A DNA stretch of 64,000 nucleotides from Succinivibrio dextrinosolvens (GCF_011065405.1 NZ_CP047056.1:1386747-1450746), one strand, 5' to 3'. Shown: positions 25,016 to 35,214, counted from the stretch's first letter. Program-made: numbers and translations. The notes: generated from the letters alone by a model not told the origin.

Positions 25016-26437
25016 TTAGTCTCGCGAATCGGATTTTATCGCTAAAAGATTTCGACCGTTGAAAATTGTATTTTCCATTGACTCAAGAAGCTTATCTTTT
25101 GTTTCAGGCATTCCTGAATAAATCAATGAAAAAAGAAATGCTCCCGCTATCAGGAAGAAACTCAGAAGCATCAGGAGACCAAGACTTTGCTCAGCTCTGT
25201 GGAAGAAATACATTCCCATCATAACCGCAGCAAAATTAAACAAATAAATAACAGTTAAACCGAATTCTCTACCCTTTACTGCTAACAGTTCAGAAGAAAG
25301 AACGGTTAAAACCAGTGTTAAAGAAACTGTAGACCCAAACACAAACAGACACATCAGAGGAACAACTACATACTGGCCTAATTCTCTAAAATGCCCATAT
25401 AAAAGCACGTATATTACAGCAATAATTATTTCATTTGAGAAAACAGAAAATAAAAACAATTTCTTTCTGCCGATCTTATCAACCGTGAAGAATGTAAAAA
25501 CAGCCCCCATGAAGGCAGATAAAAGAATAAAGCTCAGAAAAACGAAATTAATGTCTGACTGAGGGGTGTGAGAAATCACACCTAAAGTAATTGCAGATTG
25601 AAAGGACTTAATCAGCTGCAGAGACATATATGGAAGAATTGCCATACCAGAGAACTGACAGGCAATACTTATAAATATAAAGAACCACACTACAGATCTG
25701 AAAACCGGACTTCTAAAAAACAGAGCCATACCGCGTTCTTCACCTAAGATACACTCATTGATTGCAGCTAATTCTCTGGCAGCTTCGGATGTGGAAACTC
25801 TAAGCTTTATCAGTTCTGTCAAAGCCTTGTCAGATGCGCCAGTCAGAGCATGCCATCTTGGGGAATCAGGAAGACGCAGATAGGCATAAACTAAAAGAGG
25901 CAGAGAAAAAAGAACTATTCCTGAAACACAGGAAAAACCATAATTAGGAATAACGTCTCTTAAAATTGAGGATAGAAGTAAACCTAAAGTGAAAAAGACA
26001 GCAACTAAAGATGAACAGGCACCTCTATGTGAAGAGGGCGAAATTTCAGTTATATAGCTTACAGATGAAATAAGATAAACACCAAAAGCTGCACCAACAG
26101 CAAATTCAGAAATAAACAGAGTACTGAAGGTTGGAGACATCAGAGAAATTGACTGTCCAATAACTCCAAATGTAAATGCACCCAATAGAGACTGCAGGCG
26201 ACCAGTATCATAAACCAATCTGCCACCAAGAAAGGTTCCCACCAGTGCGCCTAAAAGGAAGGTGTTAATCATGCTGTCAACATTGTACACTTCAAGCATG
26301 AACACATTGATTAAACGAACTTTACTGGATAGGATAGCCCCCAGATTAAAGCCGAAAATAGTCGACATACATGAGACAATAGCTACACATATGTACACAA
26401 AATTCTTGCTATGGACTGTTTTCTTAACTTTAGTCAT
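25016..26437 (-). CDS. MFS transporter, sugar porter family
   Basis: A 473-residue twelve-helix permease. Sugar-porter signatures are RLPDSPRWHALTG after helix 6, FTVDKIGRKKLFLFS between helices 8 and 9, GAACGVYLISSV-like helix 4 segment, and SGMPETKDKLLESME at the C-terminus (a PETKG-like motif). It is expected to import a sugar or polyol by proton symport. The glycine-rich motif after helix 2 (GGRLVYDTGR) fits. The ribosome site is poor. No sugar-metabolism gene lies beside it, so the substrate is open. Confidence 0.88.
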   Translation of the reverse strand: MTKVKKTVHSKNFVYICVAIVSCMSTIFGFNLGAILSSKVRLINVFMLEVYNVDSMINTFLLGALVGTFLGGRLVYDTGRLQSLLGAFTFGVIGQSISLMSPTFSTLFISEFAVGAAFGVYLISSVSYITEISPSSHRGACSSLVAVFFTLGLLLSSILRDVIPNYGFSCVSGIVLFSLPLLVYAYLRLPDSPRWHALTGASDKALTELIKLRVSTSEAARELAAINECILGEERGMALFFRSPVFRSVVWFFIFISIACQFSGMAILPYMSLQLIKSFQSAITLGVISHTPQSDINFVFLSFILLSAFMGAVFTFFTVDKIGRKKLFLFSVFSNEIIIAVIYVLLYGHFRELGQYVVVPLMCLFVFGSTVSLTLVLTVLSSELLAVKGREFGLTVIYLFNFAAVMMGMYFFHRAEQSLGLLMLLSFFLIAGAFLFSLIYSGMPETKDKLLESMENTIFNGRNLLAIKSDSRD

Positions 26438-26683
26438 AAAAAAATGAAGGTGAAGTGCATTAAAATTTCACGGTGTAATTTTAGTTGTTTTTTTAATAAA
26501 ATGCGACTTTTTTCACAAATTTTTATTAAAAATTTTTCAACTGTATTTATATGAAGCATGTGGACCTCAGATAGAAAAACAATGCACACAAAAATCACAG
26601 CAACAAAACAAATTTACTATCAATTCGTATCAAAACGTATTGATTCATGGTAAATTAGTGCAAGCATTACTAATATAAAGAGC

Positions 26684-27142
26684 GTGGATAAAGTGGAAGA
26701 CTTTAAGAAAGATAATATTCAAACCTCAAACAGACAGTTTTCAGATAAATCATCCGAGCACAGAAGACCAATGGGGAAACTCGGAGGAAAACCTCATAAG
26801 AATGGGGGAGGCAAAGGCAAAGATCGTCAGAAAGGTATGGTTAACGCCTTTGTTCAGGGAAAAGGACAGAACGCAGCTCTAAAATGGCTGATGGATTCCC
26901 GCACTCCTGTAAGTATCTTTTTAATCACTGGTGTAAAATTTGAAGGCCTAGTTAGTGCTTTTGATGCTTTTACAATCAGTATTACTGATGTAAAACATCA
27001 CCAGCAAATGATTTATAAGGATAAGATTTCAACAATTACCGTAAAGAAAGCAGAACCTCCTTCATCAAGAGGAAGCTTTAATCATCAGAAAAGAGATGAT
27101 AATGGCGCTGTAGTTGCTCCTGCAGAAAAAAATGCAGAATAG
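26684..27142 (+). CDS. hfq: Hfq-like RNA chaperone with long basic N-terminal extension
   Basis: A 152-residue protein from GTG 26684; GTG 26693 is better spaced from AAGAG at 26678-26682. Residues about 62-122 are an Sm/Hfq domain: RTPVSIFLITGVKFEGLVSAFDAF (Sm1) and QMIYKDKIST (Sm2). Hfq rings bind small RNAs and mRNAs. Unusual points by hand alignment to E. coli Hfq: about 55 extra N-terminal residues rich in Gly, Lys and His; Gln41 becomes Ala95; His57 of the YKH motif becomes Asp113; rim residues Arg16 and Arg17 become Met70 and Asp71. Gln8, Tyr55 and Lys56 are kept. It is monocistronic, not beside miaA as usual. It may be the main Hfq of this lineage or a second paralogue. Confidence 0.85.
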   Translation: MDKVEDFKKDNIQTSNRQFSDKSSEHRRPMGKLGGKPHKNGGGKGKDRQKGMVNAFVQGKGQNAALKWLMDSRTPVSIFLITGVKFEGLVSAFDAFTISITDVKHHQQMIYKDKISTITVKKAEPPSSRGSFNHQKRDDNGAVVAPAEKNAE

Positions 27143-27161
27143 TAAAAAAGAAATTCACAAA

Positions 27162-27190
27162 AAACTCTCACAGTTGTGAGAGTTTTTTTA
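27162..27190 (+). terminator. Terminator of the hfq-like gene
   Basis: AAACTCTCACA and TGTGAGAGTTT form an 11-bp stem, 2-nt spacer, followed by a T-run. Confidence 0.9.
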
Positions 27191-27228
27191 AGTTTGCTAT
27201 CAAAGCCCCATAGAAATGAGCTCATACA

Positions 27229-28650
27229 CTAGGTCTTCTGTATCTTCTTAACAATGCTAGTGGTTGATTTCCCTTCAACAAAAGGAATAATTACAACTTT
27301 TCCGCCATTTGCAATTACTTCCTTGTGTCCTGCGATTTCTTCTACCTTATAGTCTCCACCTTTTACAAGAATGTCTGGCAGAATTCTTGAAATAAGTTTC
27401 TGAGGAGTGTCTTCTCCGAAGGATACAACATAATCAACAGAAGAAAGACCACTTAAAACAGCAATTCTATCTTCCAACGTGTTAATAGGTCTTGAATCCC
27501 CTTTCAAACGCTTAACAGAATCATCAGAGTTAACTGCAACAATAAGTTTGTTGCCAAGTGCCTTAGCCTGTTTCAAATAAGTTACATGTCCAGGATGAAT
27601 AATGTCAAAACAGCCATTGGTCATTACAACCTTCTCACCGCGAGATTGTAGCTCTCTTACGACCTTATAAAGCTCATCCTCTGAAAGAACTCCCTGAGAC
27701 TCGGTCTTTTTTCCTAAAGCTTTCTCAAGTTCAGCTGGAGAAACAGTAGAAGTACCGATTTTACCTACAACAATACCTGCGGCACTGTTCGCATACTCAC
27801 AAGCTGTAACAATATCCATTCCACTTGCAAGACAGGTTCCCAAAGTACCGATTACAGTATCACCGGCACCGGTTACATCGTAAACTTCACGAGCATAGGT
27901 TGGAAGATGAACTGCCTTCATGCCCGGTCTGATCAGAGACATACCGTCTTCAGATCTGGTAACCAGCAACATCTTAAGATCAAGTTTACTGATTAAGGCA
28001 AGAGCTTTCTGTTCCAAATCATCATCATTTGCAACCTTACCTACAACAGCTTCAAATTCAGACATATTTGGAGTCAGAAGAGTAGCCCCTCTGTATTTCT
28101 CAAAATCTGTTCCTTTAGGATCGACCAAACTTGCTATACCAAGAGATGAAGCAATCTCTATCATCTTACTCACTGATGAAAGAGAGCCTTTTCCATAGTC
28201 GGAAAAGATAACAACCTTTGAGTTCTTAACGGAATCTTTAAAAGACTTTAGAATCATCTCCTCATCAAGATTAGAAAAGGAGTCTTCAAAATCTAAACGT
28301 AACAGTTGCTGGTTTCTTGAAAGGACTCTGAGCTTAGTTATGGTAGGGTGCTCCTTTGTCAGAACAAAATCAGTTTTGATTGAATGAGCTCTTACTATTT
28401 TCTCTAAAATCTCAGCATTCTTATCTTCACCGACAATACCGACCAGATTACATGGAGCACCAAGAGAAGCAATATTAATTGCAACGTTTGCTGCTCCGCC
28501 AGCTCTCTCTTCCTTATCTGTAACTCTAACAACAGGGACAGGAGCTTCAGGTGAAATTCTACTACTTGGACCTTTCCAGTAACTATCCAGCATAACATCG
28601 CCAACTACTGTTACTGCGCCAGTAAAATTAACAGTCTTATCAGAACTCAT
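27229..28650 (-). CDS. hldE: Bifunctional D-beta-heptose 7-phosphate kinase / heptose 1-phosphate adenylyltransferase
   Basis: A 473-residue two-domain enzyme, as in E. coli HldE (477). The N-terminal ribokinase-like domain has [11 protein letters not shown] near residue 15, [18 protein letters not shown] and the late [11 protein letters not shown] catalytic motif. The C-terminal nucleotidyltransferase domain begins at about 340 with [18 protein letters not shown] (the HxGH site). It phosphorylates heptose-7-phosphate at C1 and then forms ADP-heptose for the lipopolysaccharide core. It begins 11 bp after kdsD, so the two are an operon for core-sugar precursors. AGGAAA precedes the start. Confidence 0.97.
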   Translation of the reverse strand: MSSDKTVNFTGAVTVVGDVMLDSYWKGPSSRISPEAPVPVVRVTDKEERAGGAANVAINIASLGAPCNLVGIVGEDKNAEILEKIVRAHSIKTDFVLTKEHPTITKLRVLSRNQQLLRLDFEDSFSNLDEEMILKSFKDSVKNSKVVIFSDYGKGSLSSVSKMIEIASSLGIASLVDPKGTDFEKYRGATLLTPNMSEFEAVVGKVANDDDLEQKALALISKLDLKMLLVTRSEDGMSLIRPGMKAVHLPTYAREVYDVTGAGDTVIGTLGTCLASGMDIVTACEYANSAAGIVVGKIGTSTVSPAELEKALGKKTESQGVLSEDELYKVVRELQSRGEKVVMTNGCFDIIHPGHVTYLKQAKALGNKLIVAVNSDDSVKRLKGDSRPINTLEDRIAVLSGLSSVDYVVSFGEDTPQKLISRILPDILVKGGDYKVEEIAGHKEVIANGGKVVIIPFVEGKSTTSIVKKIQKT

Positions 28651-28661
28651 TTTTATATTTC

Positions 28662-29633
28662 CTAAATAATTCCGGCCTGCATTAAATCATGAAGATTAAA
28701 TGCACCAATAGGATGATTATTCTCATCAGTTACAATCATTGAGTTAATCTTCAGTTTATGCATCATTGCCAGAGCATCTGCAGCAAGCGTATCAGAACTT
28801 ACTATTCCTCGAACAGTTTTGCTCATCAGATCTGCAATATTTGCTTCTATAGTTGCGCCCTTTTCAAGAGAACGTCTTAAATCACCGTCAGTATAAACCC
28901 CAACAAGTTCGTGTTTATCATTAACAATACATATGAAACCAAGTGTTTTCTGTGTCATTTCAAACAATGCATCCTTTAAAGATACAGTAGATTTAACAAC
29001 AGGAATCTCATTTCCCTTGTGCATAATATCCTGGCAGTGAACCAGAAGACGTCTACCAAGAGCACCTCCTGGATGACTCATAGCAAAATCTCTCTCCGTA
29101 AAGCCTCTAGACTCAATCAGAGCAACAGCAAGGGCATCACCTAAAGCAAGCTCAGCTGTCGAAGAAGAAGTAGGAGCAAGATTCAATGGGCAGGCTTCCT
29201 TTTCTACATGAGCAGAAAGAGTAACATTAGCAGCCTTGCCAAGACTTGATTCTGTATCACCAACAATAGCAATAAGAGGAATACATCTGCGCTTTAAAAT
29301 CGGAATCAGTATTTTTAGCTCTGAGCCTTCACCTGAATTTGAGATTGCAATGACACAGTCATCCTTACCTATCATACCCAAATCACCGTGAGCAGCTTCT
29401 CCAGCCTGCACAAAGAAAGATTGAGTACCAGTGCTAGCAAAAGTAGAAGCTATTTTAGTAGCAATATGTCCTGACTTACCAACACCAGTTAAAATCACTT
29501 TACCCTTGGTATTTAGGATAATCTCACATGCTTTGACAAAGTTTTCATTGATGGAAGGAATTAAATCAATTATAGCCTGAGCCTCTTCTTTTAAGACTCT
29601 TACGCCTGCTTTAATACATGCTTGAGATGACAA
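28662..29633 (-). CDS. kdsD: D-arabinose 5-phosphate isomerase
   Basis: A 323-residue protein with a sugar isomerase (SIS) domain ([54 protein letters not shown]) followed by two CBS domains from about residue 205. KdsD converts ribulose-5-phosphate to arabinose-5-phosphate, the first step to Kdo. The length and CBS pair match KdsD/KpsF/GutQ. The start is TTG 29633 with TAGGAG 8-9 bp upstream. It is co-transcribed with hldE, so Kdo and heptose precursor genes are linked. GutQ-type specificity is possible but less likely here. Confidence 0.95.
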   Translation of the reverse strand: MSSQACIKAGVRVLKEEAQAIIDLIPSINENFVKACEIILNTKGKVILTGVGKSGHIATKIASTFASTGTQSFFVQAGEAAHGDLGMIGKDDCVIAISNSGEGSELKILIPILKRRCIPLIAIVGDTESSLGKAANVTLSAHVEKEACPLNLAPTSSSTAELALGDALAVALIESRGFTERDFAMSHPGGALGRRLLVHCQDIMHKGNEIPVVKSTVSLKDALFEMTQKTLGFICIVNDKHELVGVYTDGDLRRSLEKGATIEANIADLMSKTVRGIVSSDTLAADALAMMHKLKINSMIVTDENNHPIGAFNLHDLMQAGII

Positions 29634-29756
29634 AATAGAAACTCCTATCTTTATAAAGAATTTTGGTATTTTATCACGCGATAGAGACTGAATGAAAAAT
29701 ATTTACGATCAAAGAATAGGGATATTAGGATTAGAAAGAAATGATTTGATAATGAT

Positions 29757-29783
29757 GTGTCCCGACAAAAAAAATCGGGACAC
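29757..29783. terminator. Hairpin after the XRE gene
   Basis: GTGTCCCGA and TCGGGACAC form a 9-bp stem with a homopolymer loop. There is no T-run outside the stem, so it may stabilise the 3' end or separate the XRE gene from kdsD. Confidence 0.5.
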
Positions 29784-29792
29784 AGAAACTAA

Positions 29793-30053
29793 TTAGACTC
29801 TTGCTGTTTCTTCTAGCAAAATATTTGTTAAACGAAGATCAAGTCCTAAAACAGATAAGGCTTTAATATAATGACCCATAGAAACAGATGGAAGACCATC
29901 TTCAATTGAACCTAAGGTTACACGGGTTGTTTCCATAAGCTCAGCCATAGAAGTTGCTGTGATACCTCTTCTAATACGAGCAGTTTTGATGCTTCTGCCT
30001 AACTTCTTTAAAGCGCTCTCAGCACTAGCAGATAATTGAATTTGTTTTTTCAT
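29793..30053 (-). CDS. Small XRE/HTH-type regulator
   Basis: An 86-residue protein made of one Cro/C1-type helix-turn-helix domain: LGRSIKTARIRRGITATSMAELMETTRVTLGSIEDG is the core, followed by a short helical tail (MGHYIKALSVLGLDLRLTNIL). It resembles HipB-like antitoxins in size and in the tail pattern. No HipA or other toxin gene is next to it; the upstream 550 bp hold no supported gene. It may be a free-standing repressor or a remnant of a lost toxin-antitoxin pair. Confidence 0.8.
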   Translation of the reverse strand: MKKQIQLSASAESALKKLGRSIKTARIRRGITATSMAELMETTRVTLGSIEDGLPSVSMGHYIKALSVLGLDLRLTNILLEETARV

Positions 30054-30601
30054 TATAATCCATGCTTTATTATTTTAGTGACATCCAACCTCCCTCAAGA
30101 GAGAGAGATTTCCAGAAGTGAAAACACTTCGTTTGGTTCATGTCTGCAAATATGTCAATTAAAACTTACCGCAAACAAACAGGGCAAGTCCTGCCCAAAT
30201 CATCGGATAAATCCACGAACAGTTTTGAACAAACTAGTTAACCTCAAGACAAAAAAAACAACTAATCAAAACTTTTCTGTTCAGAGGTTATATCGTATTC
30301 CGACAATTCTTTTCTAAGAAGAATCGTAAAAACAAATACCAATTAAATTGGCAAATTGGTATTTATAAGCATTCTTGGAAGACGCGCATATTATATTAAA
30401 AATATTGCTTAATGTAATAACAATAATTGAGATATTTTTTTAACATCCCAAAATACAAAGAAATTTTGTTTACTCATTGTTGTATAAGGATTTAGTAATG
30501 ACAGAACTCAAAAAAGTGTCAGTTCTTTTATACAAAAACAATAAGGCAACTTTGGATTTTTTCTTAGTTTTTTAAGTGGGATTTATTTTTTTACAAAAGA
30601 A
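30054..30601. other. Intergenic region between the XRE gene and tRNA-Phe
   Basis: 548 bp, AT-rich, no supported gene. It contains the terminator-like hairpin at 30334-30364 and must contain the XRE promoter. Confidence 0.5.
30334..30364 (-). terminator. Probable terminator of the tRNA-Phe transcript
   Basis: AAATACCAATT and AATTGGTATTT form an 11-bp stem; on the minus strand it is followed by TTTGTTTTT. It lies 240 bp downstream of the second tRNA-Phe. Confidence 0.55.
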
Positions 30602-30677
30602 TGGTGCCCAGAGACGGAATCGAACCGCCGACACGGGGATTTTCAATCCCCTGCTCTACCGACTGAGCTATCTGGGC
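30602..30677 (-). tRNA. tRNA-Phe (GAA), second copy in the transcript
   Basis: 76 nt with encoded CCA; the anticodon loop TTGAAAA in a GGGGA/TCCCC stem gives GAA. Identical to its neighbour. Confidence 0.97.
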
Positions 30678-30698
30678 AAAAAGAAGTATATTTTTAGA

Positions 30699-30774
30699 TG
30701 GTGCCCAGAGACGGAATCGAACCGCCGACACGGGGATTTTCAATCCCCTGCTCTACCGACTGAGCTATCTGGGC
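30699..30774 (-). tRNA. tRNA-Phe (GAA), first copy in the transcript
   Basis: 76 nt with encoded CCA, identical sequence to the copy 21 bp away. The pair is a tandem duplication served by one promoter. Confidence 0.97.
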
Positions 30775-30784
30775 AACGGCGGTT

Positions 30785-30813
30785 ATTAAACCATATAGCA
30801 GTATTTCAGTCAA
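30785..30813 (-). promoter_or_regulatory. Promoter of the tRNA-Phe pair
   Basis: On the minus strand TTGACT, 17-bp spacer, TTTAAT, ending 10 bp before the first tRNA. Confidence 0.72.
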
Positions 30814-30860
30814 GCAATTTATAAAAATTTTTATTAAAAAAACTTGAAAAACAAACAAAA

Positions 30861-30902
30861 AAGACCTTATCCATTTTCAGTCACAAAACAGGATAAGGTC
30901 TT
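30861..30902 (-). terminator. Terminator of secA
   Basis: AAGACCTTATCC and GGATAAGGTCTT form a 12-bp stem with an 18-nt loop, then a T-rich tract on the minus strand. Confidence 0.85.
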
Positions 30903-30933
30903 AAAATACGTTTTTTAAGCGATTCTTAAAATG

Positions 30934-33609
30934 CTAAACAAATCTACCATGGCAGACTTTATATTTTTTACCAGAACCACATGGGCAAGGATCATTTCTT
31001 CCAATATGCATGTTTGCATATTGTTTAGCTTCCTCTCTCATTCTCTGCTCTTCCTGAGCTGCCTCAAGCTGAGCTCTCTCAGCAGCAGCTTCTTCAGGAG
31101 ACTTTAGACGAACCTGAACTCTAGATAGGAAGGAAACCACCTGAATCTTAAGATTCTCAAGCATCTTAGTGAAAAGATTGAATGACTGAATCTTATATTC
31201 GTACTTAGGATTCTTCTGAGCATACCCCTGAAGACCAATACCCTGACGCATGTAATCCATTGCGGATAGATGTTCTTTCCACAAAGTATCTATACACTGC
31301 AACATAATCTGACGTTCTAGTTGATGCTGATTATCAGGACCAATCAGTTCACACTTGGCGGCATACTGCTTGTGTGCAATATCGATAATTCTCTGGCGAA
31401 TATCTGATTCAACCAGTTTCTCATCATCCTTGAGCCACTGATCAACAGGAGCATCAATCATATAGGCTCCTAACAGCTCTTTCTTCAGTCCATCAAGATC
31501 CCAGTTCTCAAGAAGAGAATTTGGTTCGATGTATTTTGATATAACGTTATTTATAACATCCTCAAAAATGGTATGAATGGTTTCAGAGATATCTTCACCA
31601 TCCAGTACAGCATTTCTCTCCTCATAAATAACCTTTCGCTGCTCATTGGCAACATCATCATACTCAAGCAGACTCTTACGGATATCAAAGTTTCTGGTCT
31701 CAACTTTTCTCTGAGCAGACTCAATGGCACGAGTAATGAACTTATGTTCTAGAGGTTGGCCATCATTCATTCCCATTCTGTGCATAAATGCCTTTAACTT
31801 CTCAGAACCGAAAAGCTTCATCAGATTATCATCCATAGACAGATAGAATCTTGATGAGCCAGGATCTCCCTGTCGACCAGCACGACCTCTTAACTGGTTA
31901 TCAATACGTCGAGATTCGTGTCTTTCAGAACCAATGATATGTAATCCACCGGCCTTAAGAACAGCATCATGACGTTTCTGCCAATCTTTCTTTACCTGTT
32001 CAATCTGTTCTTCACTTGGATTATCGCCTAATGCAAGAATATCAGACTGCAGGTTGCCACCTAAAATAATATCTGTACCGCGACCTGCCATGTTGGTAGC
32101 AATTGTGACTGTACCTGGACGACCAGCCTGAGCAACAATATTAGCTTCCATTTCATGGTACTTAGCATTAAGAACCTGATGCTTAATTCCAAGCTTGGTT
32201 AATAGACGTGATAATTTTTCAGAGTTTTCAATAGAAATGGTACCAACCAGAACAGGTCTTCCAGTTTCGATAGTTTTCTTGATATCTTCTACAATAGCAG
32301 CATATTTCTGATCTTCTGTCAGATAGATAAGATCAGCCATGTCCTTACGGATCATTGGTCTGTTGGTTGGAAGGACGATAGTCTGTAACCCGTAAATCTG
32401 CTGGAATTCGTATGCTTCGGTATCTGCAGTACCGGTCATACCGGCCAGTTTCTTGTACATACGGAAATAATTCTGGAAGGTTATTGATGCAAGAGTCTGA
32501 TTCTCTGCATGCACTTTAACCTTTTCTTTGGCCTCTACAGCCTGATGAAGTCCATCTGACCAACGGCGACCTTCCATTTTTCTTCCAGTATGTTCATCAA
32601 TAATCAGAACCTCACCGTTTTCAACAACATAATCTACATCCTTCTTAAATAAGGTATGAGCCTTTAATGCTGCCATAACGTGATGTAGTAAGGAAATATG
32701 CTCAGAACTGAACAGCTTATCTCCCTTTGGTAGAAGTCCAGCATCAATTAGACGCTCTTCAATCTTGATCTGTCCTCGCTCGGTTAAAAATGCCTGCTTG
32801 CTCTTTAAATCAAGAGTGTAGTCACCGTCACCGGTATAGGTCTCAGTGTCTTCCTTTTCCTGATAGATAAGCCCAGGAATAAGTCTGTCTACAGCCATAT
32901 AGGCCTGAGCAGAATTTTCAGCTGCACCAGAAATAATCAGAGGAGTTCTTGCCTCATCAATAAGAACAGAATCAACCTCGTCAACAAGAGCATAATTAAG
33001 TTTTCTCTGAACCTTTTGTGAGTTTGAATATGCCATATTGTCACGAAGATAATCAAAGCCAAACTCATTATTGGTGCCGTAAGTTACGTCACAGGCATAA
33101 GCTGCTCTTTTCTCCTCTGGAGACATTCCAGGGACATTTACACCAACAGTCATACCTAATAAAGTATAGAAAGGTCTTGACCAGTCACTGTCACGCTTAG
33201 CAAGATAGTCGTTAACAGTAACAACATGAACACCTTCTCCGGAAAGTGCATTCAGATAACATGGCAGAAGAGCTGTAAGAGTTTTACCTTCACCAGTTTT
33301 CATTTCAGCGATACGGTTGGCATTCAGAACAATACCACCCATCAGCTGGACATCAAAAGGTCTTAAGCCTAAAGATCTTTTTGCGGCTTCTCTAGCAACA
33401 GCAAATACTTCTGGTAAAAGAGCCTCATAAGTCTCTCCATTCTTAATACGGGATTTAAACTTGTCGGTTAATTCCTTGAAGTCTTCATCTTTAATATCTG
33501 CATACTGTGGTTCAAGAGAGTTAATTACCTTAACAATCTTAGATAGCTTTTTAACTGTTCTTTGATTTGAACTACCAATAATCTTGGTAACAATAGAAGT
33601 GACAAACAT
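30934..33609 (-). CDS. secA: Protein translocase ATPase SecA
   Basis: An 891-residue motor, close to E. coli SecA (901). The first nucleotide-binding fold has [14 protein letters not shown] (about 103-116), VNDYLAKRD and [19 protein letters not shown]; the second fold has [15 protein letters not shown] and [25 protein letters not shown]. The C-terminus is the zinc-binding SEC-C motif [13 protein letters not shown], which binds SecB and phospholipid. It drives preproteins through SecYEG. It is monocistronic; no secM is upstream. The ribosome site is weak (AAAGAT). Confidence 0.98.
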   Translation of the reverse strand: MFVTSIVTKIIGSSNQRTVKKLSKIVKVINSLEPQYADIKDEDFKELTDKFKSRIKNGETYEALLPEVFAVAREAAKRSLGLRPFDVQLMGGIVLNANRIAEMKTGEGKTLTALLPCYLNALSGEGVHVVTVNDYLAKRDSDWSRPFYTLLGMTVGVNVPGMSPEEKRAAYACDVTYGTNNEFGFDYLRDNMAYSNSQKVQRKLNYALVDEVDSVLIDEARTPLIISGAAENSAQAYMAVDRLIPGLIYQEKEDTETYTGDGDYTLDLKSKQAFLTERGQIKIEERLIDAGLLPKGDKLFSSEHISLLHHVMAALKAHTLFKKDVDYVVENGEVLIIDEHTGRKMEGRRWSDGLHQAVEAKEKVKVHAENQTLASITFQNYFRMYKKLAGMTGTADTEAYEFQQIYGLQTIVLPTNRPMIRKDMADLIYLTEDQKYAAIVEDIKKTIETGRPVLVGTISIENSEKLSRLLTKLGIKHQVLNAKYHEMEANIVAQAGRPGTVTIATNMAGRGTDIILGGNLQSDILALGDNPSEEQIEQVKKDWQKRHDAVLKAGGLHIIGSERHESRRIDNQLRGRAGRQGDPGSSRFYLSMDDNLMKLFGSEKLKAFMHRMGMNDGQPLEHKFITRAIESAQRKVETRNFDIRKSLLEYDDVANEQRKVIYEERNAVLDGEDISETIHTIFEDVINNVISKYIEPNSLLENWDLDGLKKELLGAYMIDAPVDQWLKDDEKLVESDIRQRIIDIAHKQYAAKCELIGPDNQHQLERQIMLQCIDTLWKEHLSAMDYMRQGIGLQGYAQKNPKYEYKIQSFNLFTKMLENLKIQVVSFLSRVQVRLKSPEEAAAERAQLEAAQEEQRMREEAKQYANMHIGRNDPCPCGSGKKYKVCHGRFV

Positions 33610-33671
33610 TTTTTTTATCTTTTAAAAATTGATCAATTTGATTAGCTAAAACTAGTTTCTAAATAATTGAG

Positions 33672-33700
33672 ATTATACCTTATTGAAGGTCAGCACGAAA
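33672..33700 (-). promoter_or_regulatory. Candidate secA promoter
   Basis: On the minus strand TTTCGT, 17-bp spacer, TATAAT, about 60 bp before the secA start. The -10 is perfect, the -35 weak. Confidence 0.5.
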
Positions 33701-33865
33701 GTCATAGAAAAAAAGGATTTTACAACCTTATTTTGGCAAAGAGATATTTAAAGTACAAATTTGTGCACTGCCACGCAGACGAAAGAGGAAAACGAATAAT
33801 CTATTTTCCGCAAAAATAAAAGAAATAACAGAAAAGAAAAATATAGGTGTCTCGAACTATAAAGG

Positions 33866-33893
33866 CAAAAAAAAAGATTTGCCTAAGCAAATC
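33866..33893 (-). terminator. Terminator of tRNA-Gly
   Basis: GATTTGC and GCAAATC pair around a 4-nt loop; on the minus strand a 9-10 T run follows. Confidence 0.85.
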
Positions 33894-33905
33894 CATTTGT
33901 TAGTT

Positions 33906-33981
33906 TGGAGCGGGAAACGAGGTTCGAACTAGCGACCCTAACCATGGCAAGGTTATGCTCTACCAACTGAGCTATTCCCGC
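33906..33981 (-). tRNA. tRNA-Gly (GCC)
   Basis: 76 nt with acceptor GCGGGAA and encoded CCA; anticodon loop TTGCCAT gives GCC. Single gene with its own promoter and terminator. Confidence 0.96.
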
Positions 33982-33995
33982 ATCCGACGCGACAC

Positions 33996-34023
33996 ATTAT
34001 AGATTATTTTCCGAATCTGTCAA
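33996..34023 (-). promoter_or_regulatory. Consensus promoter of tRNA-Gly
   Basis: On the minus strand a perfect TTGACA, 16-bp spacer and perfect TATAAT, followed by a GC-rich GTGTCGCG discriminator of the kind under stringent control. Confidence 0.85.
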
Positions 34024-34221
34024 CATATTTTTAAAATTTTTTTTAGTTATTGATTAAAGGTACTGTTACAGTACTGTTTCACTATCACAAAATTTGATGT
34101 TATCTCCAATTTAATTAAAAACACTGTCTTTGTACTTTTGTTTTTTTGGTAAAATCTAACGCTTACTCAAATATCTACTAAACTTTAAGAGATCTGCCCC
34201 GCAGATTTGAAGAGGATAAAT

Positions 34222-35064
34222 ATGACATTTACGTCTTTTTTATTAAAAACAGTTGAAACACTTACTCCGTTTACAACATTAACATCGCTGTCAGCTAAAC
34301 TAACAGATGTTCCAATGGGTAAGTTCACTCAGTTTCTAATAAAAAACTTTATAAAAACCTTTAACATTAACTTAGATGAGGTTGCAGATACAGATATAAC
34401 CTCATACAAAACTTTTAATGATTTTTTTATCAGAAAACTAAAGCCAGAATTAAGACCTATAGATAAAGAATGTATCGCCGTATGTCCTACTGATGGAACG
34501 ATAGGTCAGGCAGGAACAATCAAAGCCGATAGACTGATTCAGGCAAAAGGTCTGGATTACTCACTTAAAGCCCTGATCGGAGGAAGTGAGCAGGACACAA
34601 AGATATATGAAAATGGCAAATTTGCTTGTATTTATTTGTCACCAGCAAATTACCACAGAATTCATATGCCAATCGACGGAAAACTCATAAAAACAATTCA
34701 TATTCCAGGAAAATTGTTTCCAGTTGGAAAGAAAAATATATCAAATATGCCAGATTTATACACAGCTAATGAGAGACTTGTATGTTTCTTTGAAACTTCA
34801 CTGGGAATACTGTGTGTAGTAATGGTTGGTGCAGCACTGGTAGGCTCAATTCACACCTCTTGGTCGGGAACAATAGATCGAAAGGTAGGATTAGATATCA
34901 GAAACTACGAGAGTGATGATATTCGATATTCAAGAGGCGATGAAATCGGATATTTCAAGTACGGCAGTACGGTTATTACTCTCTGGCCAGAAAATGGAGG
35001 AAATGTTGCAAAGGATTTACAGGAGAATTTTCCTGTAAAAATGGGACGTTCAATGATTGTGTAA
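34222..35064 (+). CDS. psd: Phosphatidylserine decarboxylase proenzyme
   Basis: A 280-residue proenzyme from ATG 34222, chosen because AGAGGAT is 5-11 bp upstream. It has the family blocks TSYKTFNDFFIRKLKPELRP, the active-site YLSPANYHRIHMP histidine segment, and MVGAALVGSIHTSW. The self-cleavage site, usually LGST, is YGST here; cleavage before Ser249 would leave a 32-residue alpha chain with the pyruvoyl group. The enzyme makes phosphatidylethanolamine in the inner membrane. The Leu to Tyr change at the position before Gly-Ser is unusual but the Gly-Ser-Thr core is kept. Single gene ahead of frdA. Confidence 0.94.
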   Translation: MTFTSFLLKTVETLTPFTTLTSLSAKLTDVPMGKFTQFLIKNFIKTFNINLDEVADTDITSYKTFNDFFIRKLKPELRPIDKECIAVCPTDGTIGQAGTIKADRLIQAKGLDYSLKALIGGSEQDTKIYENGKFACIYLSPANYHRIHMPIDGKLIKTIHIPGKLFPVGKKNISNMPDLYTANERLVCFFETSLGILCVVMVGAALVGSIHTSWSGTIDRKVGLDIRNYESDDIRYSRGDEIGYFKYGSTVITLWPENGGNVAKDLQENFPVKMGRSMIV

Positions 35065-35108
35065 AATCATTGGATCATAACGTGTCACATTTGTGATATA
35101 CCGTGGAA

Positions 35109-35126
35109 TTTAGACAACTGTCTAAA
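35109..35126. promoter_or_regulatory. 18-bp palindrome between psd and frdA
   Basis: TTTAGACA and TGTCTAAA flank a 2-nt centre. It could be an operator for frd or a weak terminator of psd (followed by an A/T-rich stretch). It lies 166 bp before frdA. Confidence 0.4.
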
Positions 35127-35208
35127 ATTGTAGATTATTTTTTATTTTATATTTCAAGATGTTAACAAAAACAGACATTTTAAATTAAAATAAACTTTAA
35201 TTTACAGT

Positions 35209-35214
35209 TATAAT
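35209..35214 (+). promoter_or_regulatory. Candidate -10 element of frdABCD
   Basis: TATAAT 79 bp before frdA with no good -35, which suits an activator-dependent anaerobic promoter. No clear FNR site was found at the expected distance. Confidence 0.35.

Noticed and set aside
30576..30824. Forward frame with two copies of an RNRTADTGIF-like peptide
   Set aside because: It is the antisense translation of the tandem tRNA-Phe genes.
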